Source: Actinomyces sp. B33 (lineage in GTDB: Bacteria > Actinomycetota > Actinomycetes > Actinomycetales > Actinomycetaceae). Taken from it: 64,000 nt of DNA. The DNA is taken from the NCBI RefSeq assembly GCF_028437565.1, contig NZ_JAMRYR010000001.1, forward strand, positions 124,001 through 188,000. Direction: 5' to 3'. A program made the translations under genes and the position numbers. Positions within the stretch are counted from its first letter, which is position 1; each line of letters opens with the position of its first letter. Positions 31,455-38,858 of the stretch are shown piece by piece. The notes below the pieces were generated by a model. The model was not told the origin of the DNA. It searched no databases and saw only the letters and a list, made by a program, of their open reading frames with translations.

Positions 31455-32761
31455 AGTCGATCCCACAGCCCTTGCAGTTCGGCCTGGGCCTCGCTCAGAG
31501 TCGTGTCGACAGGCTCGCCGTTACGGATATCGGCGAAGGCTCGTCCCAGAACATCCTGCATCTGGGTGAACCCGATCGTGTTCGGCCTGTTGACGGCTGC
31601 GCTCTCGAGCTCTGACAGCATGAGGGCGCCCATGCCTTCACTGTTGGGGGTAACCGATTCATCGAGGCGAGTGACGTAGGTGTCGAAAGCCGCCTCATTC
31701 GTTGGGGGGATGAGGATCGCCGCGGTCGCCGCAGAATTGCCTTCGAGGTCGAGGGAGGCGAACTTGGCGAATTCGACCGCCGCCTCGGAGGAGTCGGTCG
31801 ACGATGAGACTCCGATCGCCCAGGAGCCCGTGGACATCGCGGGGGTTCCGCCCTCGAACATCGGGTTGGGGGCGACTCCCCAGTCGATCATGGGATCGGC
31901 TTGACTGATCGGTGTGGTCGACCAGGCGCCGCCGACGAAGAACGCCGATTTTCCGGAAGCGAAGAGAACGGCCATCTGATCCGTGGCGATTCCCCGCGGT
32001 GCGACGCCTTCTTCGAAAAGGGACCCGTACCACGTCATTGCTTTGATCCAGCCCTCGTTGGTGATGTCCGCAGTCAGGAGATCATCACCGGTGGCGCCGC
32101 TGCCGCCTCCTGCGGACTCGGCGAGGGGCTGAAGCTGGTAGTACCTGTCGGTCTGATCGAAGAGGAGGCCCCATTCGGCTCCGGCCGCTTGGGCCTTCTT
32201 GGCCGCTTCGACCGTCTGTTCCCAGGTCCATCGTTGATCCGATTGCATCGGCGGAGCCTCGACGCCGGCGGCTTGGAGCAGGGCCTTGTTGTAGTAGAGG
32301 TACTGCGCGGAGGTCCACATGGGCAACGCCCACATCTTGTCGTCCCAGCTGTTGGCGGCGACGCCGTCGCCGACCGAGGTCTTCTCCACTTCGGGAGCCA
32401 GTTCGCTCAGGTCGGTCAGCCACCCCTTCGACGCCATCGATCCTGCGGCTCCGGCATCGACGAGAAGAACGTCGATGGAGGCGTCACCGGCGCCGACGCG
32501 CTGCTGGATGACGTTGTTGTACTGGTCGAAGGGGATGTTCTCGTAGGCGACGTCGATATCGGGGTGCTTCGCCTCGAAGGCCTCGATGAGAGGGGCGAAG
32601 GCCGATTCCGGATCTGCTCCGACGAAAGTGATGCTCGTCGTGGCGCCATCACTGCCGCCGGATTCGCTGTTCGAGGCGCTCCCCCCTGTTGAACATGCGA
32701 CAAGGCTCATGGCTCCGAGGCCGCCGAGGGCCGCCATCGCCCATCTTTTCGTGTTGTTCAT
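31451..32761 (-). CDS. Sugar ABC transporter solute-binding lipoprotein
   Basis: A 436-residue family 1 extracellular binding protein. The N-terminus is a lipoprotein signal, with lipobox LVAC at residues 20-23 and a Ser/Gly-rich linker after the Cys. The mature part has the typical ALMSEL-type C-terminal layout (LMLSELESAAVNRPNTIGFTQ; GEPVDTTLSEAQ). It captures the ligand at the cell surface. The ligand cannot be read from sequence; the neighbouring ribokinase, nucleoside hydrolase and secreted propeller enzyme suggest a riboside or related pentoside. Confidence 0.93.
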   Translation of the reverse strand: MNNTKRWAMAALGGLGAMSLVACSTGGSASNSESGGSDGATTSITFVGADPESAFAPLIEAFEAKHPDIDVAYENIPFDQYNNVIQQRVGAGDASIDVLLVDAGAAGSMASKGWLTDLSELAPEVEKTSVGDGVAANSWDDKMWALPMWTSAQYLYYNKALLQAAGVEAPPMQSDQRWTWEQTVEAAKKAQAAGAEWGLLFDQTDRYYQLQPLAESAGGGSGATGDDLLTADITNEGWIKAMTWYGSLFEEGVAPRGIATDQMAVLFASGKSAFFVGGAWSTTPISQADPMIDWGVAPNPMFEGGTPAMSTGSWAIGVSSSTDSSEAAVEFAKFASLDLEGNSAATAAILIPPTNEAAFDTYVTRLDESVTPNSEGMGALMLSELESAAVNRPNTIGFTQMQDVLGRAFADIRNGEPVDTTLSEAQAELQGLWDRL

Positions 32762-32801
32762 GATCTCTCCTTTGAGGTCTTTCTTGTGATGATGACTATT
32801 C

Positions 32802-33674
32802 CTATGTGGCTTGCTCGGGGCGGGCTCCCGCCCAGGTCACCGCGTCCGCGGCACTCGCGACGGCCCGTTCCGCGGCTTCGATGAGGCCGTCGCCCGCAGA
32901 CAATCGGGCCGCGAGGACTCCGACGAAGACATCGCCGGCACCTGTGGTGTCGACCACTTCGTCGACTCGGACGGCGGGAATCGATCGAATCGCATCGCCT
33001 TCTGCGAGGAGGCAGCCTCGCGCGCCGAGAGTGATGACGACGCTTCGCATGCCGATCCTCGCCATCAGTTCACGGGCGAGGCTCTGCGGATCTGTATTGT
33101 CCGACTCGGCGAGTAGAAGCGCCTCATGTTCATTAACGACGAGGGGGTCGGCCTGAGGATAGAAGTCGAGCGGCGCTTCGGGGACGGGCGCCACATTGAC
33201 GATGAGGCGGGCTCCGCACTTTCGCGCGAATCTCGCCGCATCGCTGAGCGCCCCGAAGGGGACCTCGTTCTGAACGAGGACGACTTTCGCGCGATGGGAC
33301 GACGTCTCCAGGCTCGACATCGCATAGGCATTGGCGCCTTGAGCGACGACGATCGTGTTCTCGCCGGATTCATCAACCAGGATGTGGGCGGTCCCGGTGG
33401 GGACTCCGACGACGTTCCGGACGAGGGAGATGTCGACACCGTCGCGTTCGAGGGCTCGCTTCTGCTCGCGGCCGATCTCGTCATCTCCGACAGCCGATGC
33501 CAGCGCCACCCGAGCGCCCACACGTGCAGCGGCGGCCGCCTGATTCGCCCCTTTCCCTCCCGGCCCTTGCGAGGTCCGGGTCGCCATGAGGGTTTCTCCC
33601 GGCTGCGGATGCCGCGACACTCCGATGACGATGTCCTGATTGATCGCTCCTACGACTAGGACCTCTGCGTCCAC
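32802..33674 (-). CDS. Ribokinase-like PfkB carbohydrate kinase
   Basis: A 290-residue PfkB-family kinase closest in pattern to RbsK: N-terminal GAINQDIVIGVSRHPQPGET, the sugar-binding GPGGKGANQAAAAAR, and the ATP/catalytic DTTGAGDVFVGVLAARL with the base Asp. It most likely makes ribose-5-phosphate. The GTG at 33674 follows GGGGGGAGAGG. It leads the minus-strand operon; the LacI-type palindrome at 33708-33721 sits in its promoter region. Confidence 0.9.
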   Translation of the reverse strand: MDAEVLVVGAINQDIVIGVSRHPQPGETLMATRTSQGPGGKGANQAAAAARVGARVALASAVGDDEIGREQKRALERDGVDISLVRNVVGVPTGTAHILVDESGENTIVVAQGANAYAMSSLETSSHRAKVVLVQNEVPFGALSDAARFARKCGARLIVNVAPVPEAPLDFYPQADPLVVNEHEALLLAESDNTDPQSLARELMARIGMRSVVITLGARGCLLAEGDAIRSIPAVRVDEVVDTTGAGDVFVGVLAARLSAGDGLIEAAERAVASAADAVTWAGARPEQAT

Positions 33675-33707
33675 GGCCTCTCCCCCCTTTTTGATCTACA
33701 CGGAATG

Positions 33708-33721
33708 TCTACACGTGTAGA
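33708..33721. promoter_or_regulatory. Palindromic LacI-type operator, divergent promoter region
   Basis: TCTACACGTGTAGA, a perfect 14-base palindrome with the central CG usual for LacI/GalR operators. A half site GATCTACACG lies at 33693-33702. It is between the ribokinase operon and lacI-like gene and recurs at 35943. Confidence 0.85.
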
Positions 33722-33802
33722 TATTAGAATGTCATCATTGATTGCGCAAGCAGCTCACAGAGGCGTTCCGAAATCGGCGAGAAGCGGGGAAGGACGAGAA
33801 CC

Positions 33803-34804
33803 ATGAACTCCATGAAACGACCGACCAGGGATGATGTCGCCCGCCTATCCGGCGTCTCAAGCGCCGTCGTCAGCTATGTCCTCAACGACGGCCCCCGCCC
33901 GGTCTCCGAGCAGACGCGCCAGAAGGTTCTCGCCGCCGTCCGCGAGCTCGACTACCGCCCCAACTCTGCCGCCCGGGCATTCCGACTGCAAAAATCGAAC
34001 TCCATAGGACTCCTCGTCCCAGACATCTCGAACCCCTTCTTCGCAGAACTGGCACGAGCGGTGCGCGAAGAAGCCTCAACCTACGGCTACGCCTTGATCC
34101 TCAACGACTCGGGAAGCACCTCCTCCATCGAACAGGATCAGATCCGTTTCATCGCAGAACGGCAGCCCGATGGCGTCATCATCATCGGCCGAACCGCTCA
34201 GACCGATCTCTCCCCTCTTCGCCTCAACCGCATCCCCGCCGTCGCCCTGGACGCCACTGAGACCACAATCGATATCCCCACCATCAGCATCGACGACTAC
34301 ACCGCATCCCTCAGCGGAATCGATCACCTCAAACAACACGGTCATACCAGAATCGCCATGATCGCAGGCCCCGGCGGGAGCGCCGCAGCGGACGCGCGAG
34401 TCCAGGCATGGCAAGACGTCACCGGCTTGAGGCCGAACAGCGGTCTCCTCATGCGCTCCGAGCACTCCCGAGAAGCGGGGTTCGCGGCATGCCGCTCCCT
34501 CCTCGATTCGACAACTGATTTCACAGCACTCTTCGTCGCTTCCGACATCCAAGCGATCGGCGCATTGAGGGCCTTGCACGAGGCGGGGCGACGCATTCCC
34601 GAAGACTGCGCCACGCTCTCCTTCGACGGGACGCAAGAGGCGCGCTTCGCCACGCCTCCGCTCAGTGTCATCGAGCAGCCGCTCAGTGTTATGGCGGCAC
34701 AAGCGGTTTCGACGCTCCTCGGCAACTCCGAGAAGCGCGGCGAGCATATCGTCGTCACCCATTCGCTCCGACCCCGAGCCTCGTGCGGTTGCTCCGTTCT
34801 TTGA
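33803..34804 (+). CDS. LacI-family transcriptional regulator
   Basis: A 333-residue regulator. The N-terminal helix-turn-helix and hinge read TRDDVARLSGVSSAVVSYVLND followed by VRELDYRPNSAARAFRLQ, and the C-terminal periplasmic-binding-protein-like domain starts near NSIGLLVPDISNPFFAEL. It is divergent from the ribokinase operon and very likely binds the palindromes at 33708 and 35943. The inducer is presumably the transported sugar or its product. The ATG at 33803 is followed by another in-frame ATG at 33812. Confidence 0.95.
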   Translation: MNSMKRPTRDDVARLSGVSSAVVSYVLNDGPRPVSEQTRQKVLAAVRELDYRPNSAARAFRLQKSNSIGLLVPDISNPFFAELARAVREEASTYGYALILNDSGSTSSIEQDQIRFIAERQPDGVIIIGRTAQTDLSPLRLNRIPAVALDATETTIDIPTISIDDYTASLSGIDHLKQHGHTRIAMIAGPGGSAAADARVQAWQDVTGLRPNSGLLMRSEHSREAGFAACRSLLDSTTDFTALFVASDIQAIGALRALHEAGRRIPEDCATLSFDGTQEARFATPPLSVIEQPLSVMAAQAVSTLLGNSEKRGEHIVVTHSLRPRASCGCSVL

Positions 34805-34813
34805 CTCGAGCGA

Positions 34814-34845
34814 GAGGGGCGCGACTGAAACGTCCCGCCCCCCTC
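34814..34845. terminator. Probable bidirectional hairpin after lacI-like gene
   Basis: GAGGGGCG pairs with CGCCCCCCTC with one bulged base across a 14-base loop, between two convergent genes. Confidence 0.5.
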
Positions 34846-34853
34846 ACGAGAAG

Positions 34854-35930
34854 TCACCTGAATTCGACGGGCACGCGTCGCAGACGATAACTCCACAGCC
34901 AGTCTTCACAGTCCGCACACGACGCCGTGAAGAGGATCTCAATCCTTTCCGGCGAAGGCAAGGTCCCATATTCGGTCCTTACGATGCCCGCATTATGATT
35001 CCGGGGATAACCGGTTTGAGCAGGACCTATAACAGCCTCCTGCCTCCAGGCCCCTCCACCGGACCAGATGCTCGCACCGTCGATCGATACGAGTTCGACT
35101 CCCGCCCCGACCCAGTCGGGGATCCCCGAGGGATAAGGGTGCCGCTCGCGTACGACGTAGAATCGATCCGACGGAGGATCGTAGGAGAAGTCGGCGTTAT
35201 TGAGCCAGTCCTGCGCCCCGTCCTCTCCCCGGAGCCCCGCGGTCGTCACTTCGAGCGGGACCCCTGCGATCACCCCGCTTTCCTCATTCAGATCGAGCGG
35301 CATCCTGTACACCCGGGTATCTCGATGAGGCCCGGTATAGTTTTCAACCCAGAAGAGGAGCACCGTCCCCGATTCCGGGTCGATGGTCGTCGCACTCGGC
35401 TGTCCCACCCCCCACCGAGAGGGGGCTTTCGTCGGATCGAAGGATACGACGGGAGTAGGGTTTTTCACCCACGGCCCGGACATATCATTCGCGTATGCGA
35501 TGCCCACTTGATTATGGGCACTGGCATCACGATCATTTCCGAGATAGAACATCGCATAGCGATAACTCACTCCTTGCCATGTCGCATCGACTCTCACAAC
35601 AGAGGGGTCGCAAATGTGGAAGCGATCCCAGCCGTCTTCAGATGCCGTCAGAGCTCTCGCCGACCGGCTGAGCGAGCCGGAATCGAGCAGGTCCAGGCGT
35701 ATGTCATCGACGATTCTCCCGTCCTGCGAGTTCTGACAGGTCCACACCCATTCCTTGTCGCCTTCCCGGATGACCGATGGGGCATAGGCATAGAAGTGCC
35801 GTCCCTCGACCGATGAAAGGATCGGAACCGCAGTACTGGAACCGACTCGGGCAGCACCCTCCGCATTCGGACTCACAACGATCAGGGCAAGAGCTGCGGC
35901 GGCGATTGCAGCGCTCAGTCGTCTTCTCAT
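34854..35930 (-). CDS. Secreted beta-propeller glycosidase-like protein
   Basis: A 358-residue exported protein with a Sec signal peptide (MRRRLSAAIAAAALALIVVS, likely cleaved near residue 26) and no sortase or lipid anchor. The mature part has the repeating Asp/Trp pattern of five-bladed propeller enzymes of the GH43/GH117 sort (YAYAPSVIREGD; CDPSVVR; VGQPSATTIDP; NADFSYDPPSDRFYVVRE). Catalytic residues are not assignable by eye. The ATG follows AGGAGG, and an operator lies in its leader. It probably releases the sugar imported by the adjacent transporter. Confidence 0.75.
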   Translation of the reverse strand: MRRRLSAAIAAAALALIVVSPNAEGAARVGSSTAVPILSSVEGRHFYAYAPSVIREGDKEWVWTCQNSQDGRIVDDIRLDLLDSGSLSRSARALTASEDGWDRFHICDPSVVRVDATWQGVSYRYAMFYLGNDRDASAHNQVGIAYANDMSGPWVKNPTPVVSFDPTKAPSRWGVGQPSATTIDPESGTVLLFWVENYTGPHRDTRVYRMPLDLNEESGVIAGVPLEVTTAGLRGEDGAQDWLNNADFSYDPPSDRFYVVRERHPYPSGIPDWVGAGVELVSIDGASIWSGGGAWRQEAVIGPAQTGYPRNHNAGIVRTEYGTLPSPERIEILFTASCADCEDWLWSYRLRRVPVEFR

Positions 35931-35942
35931 GAAACCTCCTAT

Positions 35943-35958
35943 ATCTACACGTGTAGAT
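35943..35958. promoter_or_regulatory. Second LacI-type operator, in the leader of the secreted enzyme gene
   Basis: ATCTACACGTGTAGAT, a perfect 16-base palindrome that contains the 14-base core found at 33708-33721. It lies between a TATAAA-like -10 region and the AGGAGG ribosome site, so repressor bound there would block transcription. Confidence 0.85.
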
Positions 35959-36038
35959 TTTTATAGCGTAACATCTTGCTGAGCGGGCGAGAACGAATCG
36001 AATACATCCCGCCGACACGACCCCGCTAGTCTGAAGAC

Positions 36039-36608
36039 ATGACGAACGACTCCCACAAGGCGCGACTGGCCGAACTGGTTAAGGACCTGGCCGTGGTCCA
36101 CGAGAAGGTGACCCTCGCCTCCGGGCGCGAATCCGACTTCTACGTCGACATGCGCCGCGCGACCCTCCACCACGAGGCGGCGCCCCTCATCGGGCACGTC
36201 ATGCTCGACCTCCTGGAGGAGGCGGGCTTCGCCCCCGGCGTCGATTACGACGCGTGCGGCGGCTTGACGATGGGGGCCGATCCCGTGGCGGCGGCGATGA
36301 TGCACGCGGCCGCCTCGCGCGGCCTCGACCTCGACGCCTTCGTCGTCCGCAAGGAGGCCAAGGACCACGGGATGAAACGACGGATCGAGGGCCCCGAGGT
36401 CGCCGGCAGGCGCGTCGTCGTCCTCGAGGACACGTCGACGACGGGCGGCTCCCCCCTCGAAGCCGCGCGCGCCCTGACGCAGGCCGGGGCCGAGATCGTC
36501 GCCGTGGCCGTCGTCGTCGATCGGGCGACAGGCGCCAAGGAGGCCATCGAGGCCGAGGGCTTCCCCTATTTCCATGCGCTCGGGCTGGAGGACGTCGGGC
36601 TGTCCTGA
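36039..36608 (+). CDS. pyrE: Orotate phosphoribosyltransferase
   Basis: A 189-residue pyrimidine-synthesis enzyme that joins orotate to PRPP. The PRPP motif VVVLEDTSTTGGSPLEA is intact, with ASGRESDFYVDMRRATL near the N-terminus. The ATG at 36039 has TAGTCT ending 6 bases upstream. It has no other pyr gene beside it. The first 76-bp hairpin repeat starts 8 bases after the stop. Confidence 0.96.
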   Translation: MTNDSHKARLAELVKDLAVVHEKVTLASGRESDFYVDMRRATLHHEAAPLIGHVMLDLLEEAGFAPGVDYDACGGLTMGADPVAAAMMHAAASRGLDLDAFVVRKEAKDHGMKRRIEGPEVAGRRVVVLEDTSTTGGSPLEAARALTQAGAEIVAVAVVVDRATGAKEAIEAEGFPYFHALGLEDVGLS

Positions 36609-36615
36609 TCGGGCT

Positions 36616-36691
36616 GTGCACCGCCATGCTTCTCGGCGCGTTTTTCTTCCCTCATCGGCTGCAAATCGCGTCGAAACGCATGGCCGTGCAC
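36616..36691. repeat. 76-bp palindromic repeat, copy A
   Basis: Begins and ends with GTGCAC; the 25-base arms match at 21 of 25 positions, so the RNA or single strand can fold into a long hairpin. The right 25 bases are identical to those of copy B at 37853-37928, and both copies are 76 bases long. Confidence 0.85.
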
Positions 36692-36771
36692 AGGCGGCGG
36701 TCCGGCCCGCCCCTCCACAGGGCTTGCGCGAGGACGTGCGCGCCCATTGACTGAGCGGGTTGCCTCGGGGC

Positions 36772-37851
36772 ATGGACCTCTCATTCCGCCACACCGACCT
36801 GATCGCAGCGGTGCGCGAGGCGCTCGTCGTCTCCACCCGCGCCTCTCATGCCCACTGCCAACGGCTCAGGCGCCGCGATGAACTCGTGCGCCTGTACCGG
36901 AACGTCTTCGTGCGCACCGGGCTCCTCACGGATCTTCACCGTGTCCTCAACCCGTTCGAGCTGCTCCTGACCGCCCACCTCGCCCGGACGATGGCCGTGG
37001 GAATCCACGCCCGCGGCCGCGGGGCCCTGTCCCACGCCAGCGCCCTGCTCGCGCACGGCGTCGAACTCGACCGACCGGCCCTCACCGCCGTCCACCTCGT
37101 CTCGCTGACCGGCGCTCACGGCCCCGACACGGCTCCCGCGGTGCGGCTCCCCGGAGGCCGCGTGCTCTCCTCGTGCCCAGTGATCCGCCACTGCTGCGAC
37201 AACGAGAATCCTCCCCTCGTGTACCCGGTCCTCGATGTCCCCTGCCTCCCCCTCGACCTGGCCGCCGTCCAATGCGCCGCCTCGCTGGATCCGCGGCAGG
37301 CGGTGATCTGCGCGTCGGGGGCGCTGCGCGCCCTGTCGGGGTTCTCGCGCTTCGACCTGGAGACGAGCCGCGAGCGCGAAAGCATCGAGCGGGCGCGCCT
37401 CCTCGCCGTGCTCGAGGACCGGGTCGCCCCGCGCGGCCGCAGGAGAGCCCGGGCCGTGCTCGCGGCGTCGGACGCCGGCTGCGAGTCGGTCCCGGAAAGG
37501 AGCTTGCTGTGGATGCTCAAGGCGGCGGGGTTCTCGGGGGCTCGCACCCAGGTCGAGCATCGGGTCGCAGGGCGACGGTTCTTCGTCGACTTCCAGATCG
37601 ATTCCCGTCGCGGGAGTCTCGCCATCGAATTCGACGGGAAGGGCAAATACGGCCGGGAGTCCGGGGAGATCCTGTCCTCGCTGACCGCTCGGGATCAGCG
37701 CGAAAAGCTCCTGGTCTCCTCGGGCCTGCCGGTCGTGCGCTTCGAGGGCTTCGAGCTGCGCGACCCCCGCCGGGTCGTCGAGGAGATCTGCTTGCGCTTG
37801 GGGCTCGCGAAGCCCCCGCATGCCCCAAAGGCCCTCGGGTACCCGGGCTGA
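36772..37851 (+). CDS. DUF559-type endonuclease-fold protein
   Basis: A 359-residue protein. The N-terminal part has an AbiEi-like small winged-helix look (RLRRRDELVRLYRNVFVRTG). The C-terminal 110 residues form a DUF559/Vsr-like PD-(D/E)XK fold, with VPERSLLWMLKAAGF, FFVDFQIDSRRGSLAIEFDG and the trailing Lys. Such proteins are frequent, often multi-copy, in actinobacteria and are thought to be nucleases or defence-linked factors. The ATG at 36772 lacks a clear ribosome site. It lies exactly between two 76-bp hairpin repeats. Confidence 0.75.
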   Translation: MDLSFRHTDLIAAVREALVVSTRASHAHCQRLRRRDELVRLYRNVFVRTGLLTDLHRVLNPFELLLTAHLARTMAVGIHARGRGALSHASALLAHGVELDRPALTAVHLVSLTGAHGPDTAPAVRLPGGRVLSSCPVIRHCCDNENPPLVYPVLDVPCLPLDLAAVQCAASLDPRQAVICASGALRALSGFSRFDLETSRERESIERARLLAVLEDRVAPRGRRRARAVLAASDAGCESVPERSLLWMLKAAGFSGARTQVEHRVAGRRFFVDFQIDSRRGSLAIEFDGKGKYGRESGEILSSLTARDQREKLLVSSGLPVVRFEGFELRDPRRVVEEICLRLGLAKPPHAPKALGYPG

Positions 37852-37852
37852 T

Positions 37853-37928
37853 GTGCACCGTCGTGCGTTTCGACGGAGTTTCTGCACCGAGGAGGCGAGA
37901 AACCGCGTCGAAACGCATGGCCGTGCAC
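37853..37928. repeat. 76-bp palindromic repeat, copy B
   Basis: Same length and same GTGCAC ends as copy A. The outer 23 bases of each arm pair with three mismatches, and an inner GTTTC/GAAAC extends the fold. It starts 1 base after the DUF559 stop and ends 3 bases before the SDR stop, so it may also act as a transcription terminator. Confidence 0.85.
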
Positions 37929-37931
37929 GCT

Positions 37932-38708
37932 CTACATGTGAGGGATCGCCCGCATGACCCTGCGGACGACCCATCGGGGGCTCAGCCGCATCGCCCCCAT
38001 GGCCGCCTTGTGCACGGGAGTGGGGGTGACGAGGACTCGGCGGGAGCGGACCGCGTCGAGGGCCTCCCCGACGACCCGCTCGGGGGAGGCCATCGCCCAG
38101 TGGGGGGTGCGCGACATGTCAACGCCCGCGTTGTCGAAGAAGGCGGTCCGGGTCGGGCCGGGGCACACGCAGGAGGCGGTCACCCCCGTACCCCGCAGTT
38201 CTTCGGACAGCCCTTCGGTGAAGGCGACGACCCACGCCTTGTGGGCCGAGTAGGTGCCCGCCCCGGTCAGCGAGGCGACGGAGGCGACGTTGAGGATCGC
38301 GCCGCGACCGCGTCGGCGCATCGATCGGGCCGCGTGGTGGGCCAGGACCATGACGGCCCGGACCATGACGTCGAGGGCCCGGAGCTCTCGTTCGAGGTCG
38401 TCGTCGGGGAATGGGACGCCGAGGCCGTATCCGGCGTTGTTGACGAGAAGGCCGACCGGGCCGGTGCCGTCCGTGCCGGAGTCGGCGTCGAGCCTGTCGC
38501 AGACCCGCTGGAGATCGGTCGGATCCGCGAGGTCGGCGACGAGGACCTGCGCCCGGACTCCGGCGACGTTGCGCAATCGGTCGGCGAGCTCGTCGAGGAG
38601 GCGCTCGCGCCGGGCGACGAGGACGAGGTCGTGGCCGGCGGAGGCGAGCTGCCAGCAGAATTCTTCTCCGAGGCCGGAGGTGGCCCCGGTGACCAGTGCG
38701 GTTCCCAT
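37932..38708 (-). CDS. Short-chain dehydrogenase/reductase
   Basis: A 258-residue classical SDR: nucleotide-binding TGATSGLGEEF at the N-terminus, NNAGYG, and the catalytic Ser and YxxxK in NVASVASLTGAGTYSAHKAW. NADP preference is suggested by the Arg pair after VARRE. The C-terminal basic extension (PRWVVRRVMRAI) may be membrane-associated. The ATG at 38708 has TACCCT ending 6 bases upstream. The substrate is unknown. Confidence 0.92.
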   Translation of the reverse strand: MGTALVTGATSGLGEEFCWQLASAGHDLVLVARRERLLDELADRLRNVAGVRAQVLVADLADPTDLQRVCDRLDADSGTDGTGPVGLLVNNAGYGLGVPFPDDDLERELRALDVMVRAVMVLAHHAARSMRRRGRGAILNVASVASLTGAGTYSAHKAWVVAFTEGLSEELRGTGVTASCVCPGPTRTAFFDNAGVDMSRTPHWAMASPERVVGEALDAVRSRRVLVTPTPVHKAAMGAMRLSPRWVVRRVMRAIPHM

Positions 38709-38858
38709 CCGTCCAGGGTACGCGGGGGCTCGCGAGGGGCGCGACAGGAATGGGCAGGGGAGCCGGCGCAGACGAATCCACAGCTGTGGATGAGAGGTGG
38801 CTCATACGAGTGGGAGGCTCTACCGTTGAGGACGTCAGTCCTCGACGAATGGATCGCC

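Noticed and set aside
37173-38858. Long upstream extension of the large membrane protein frame
   Set aside because: It overlaps the DUF559 and SDR genes and encodes Arg/Pro-rich shadow sequence without a start signal.
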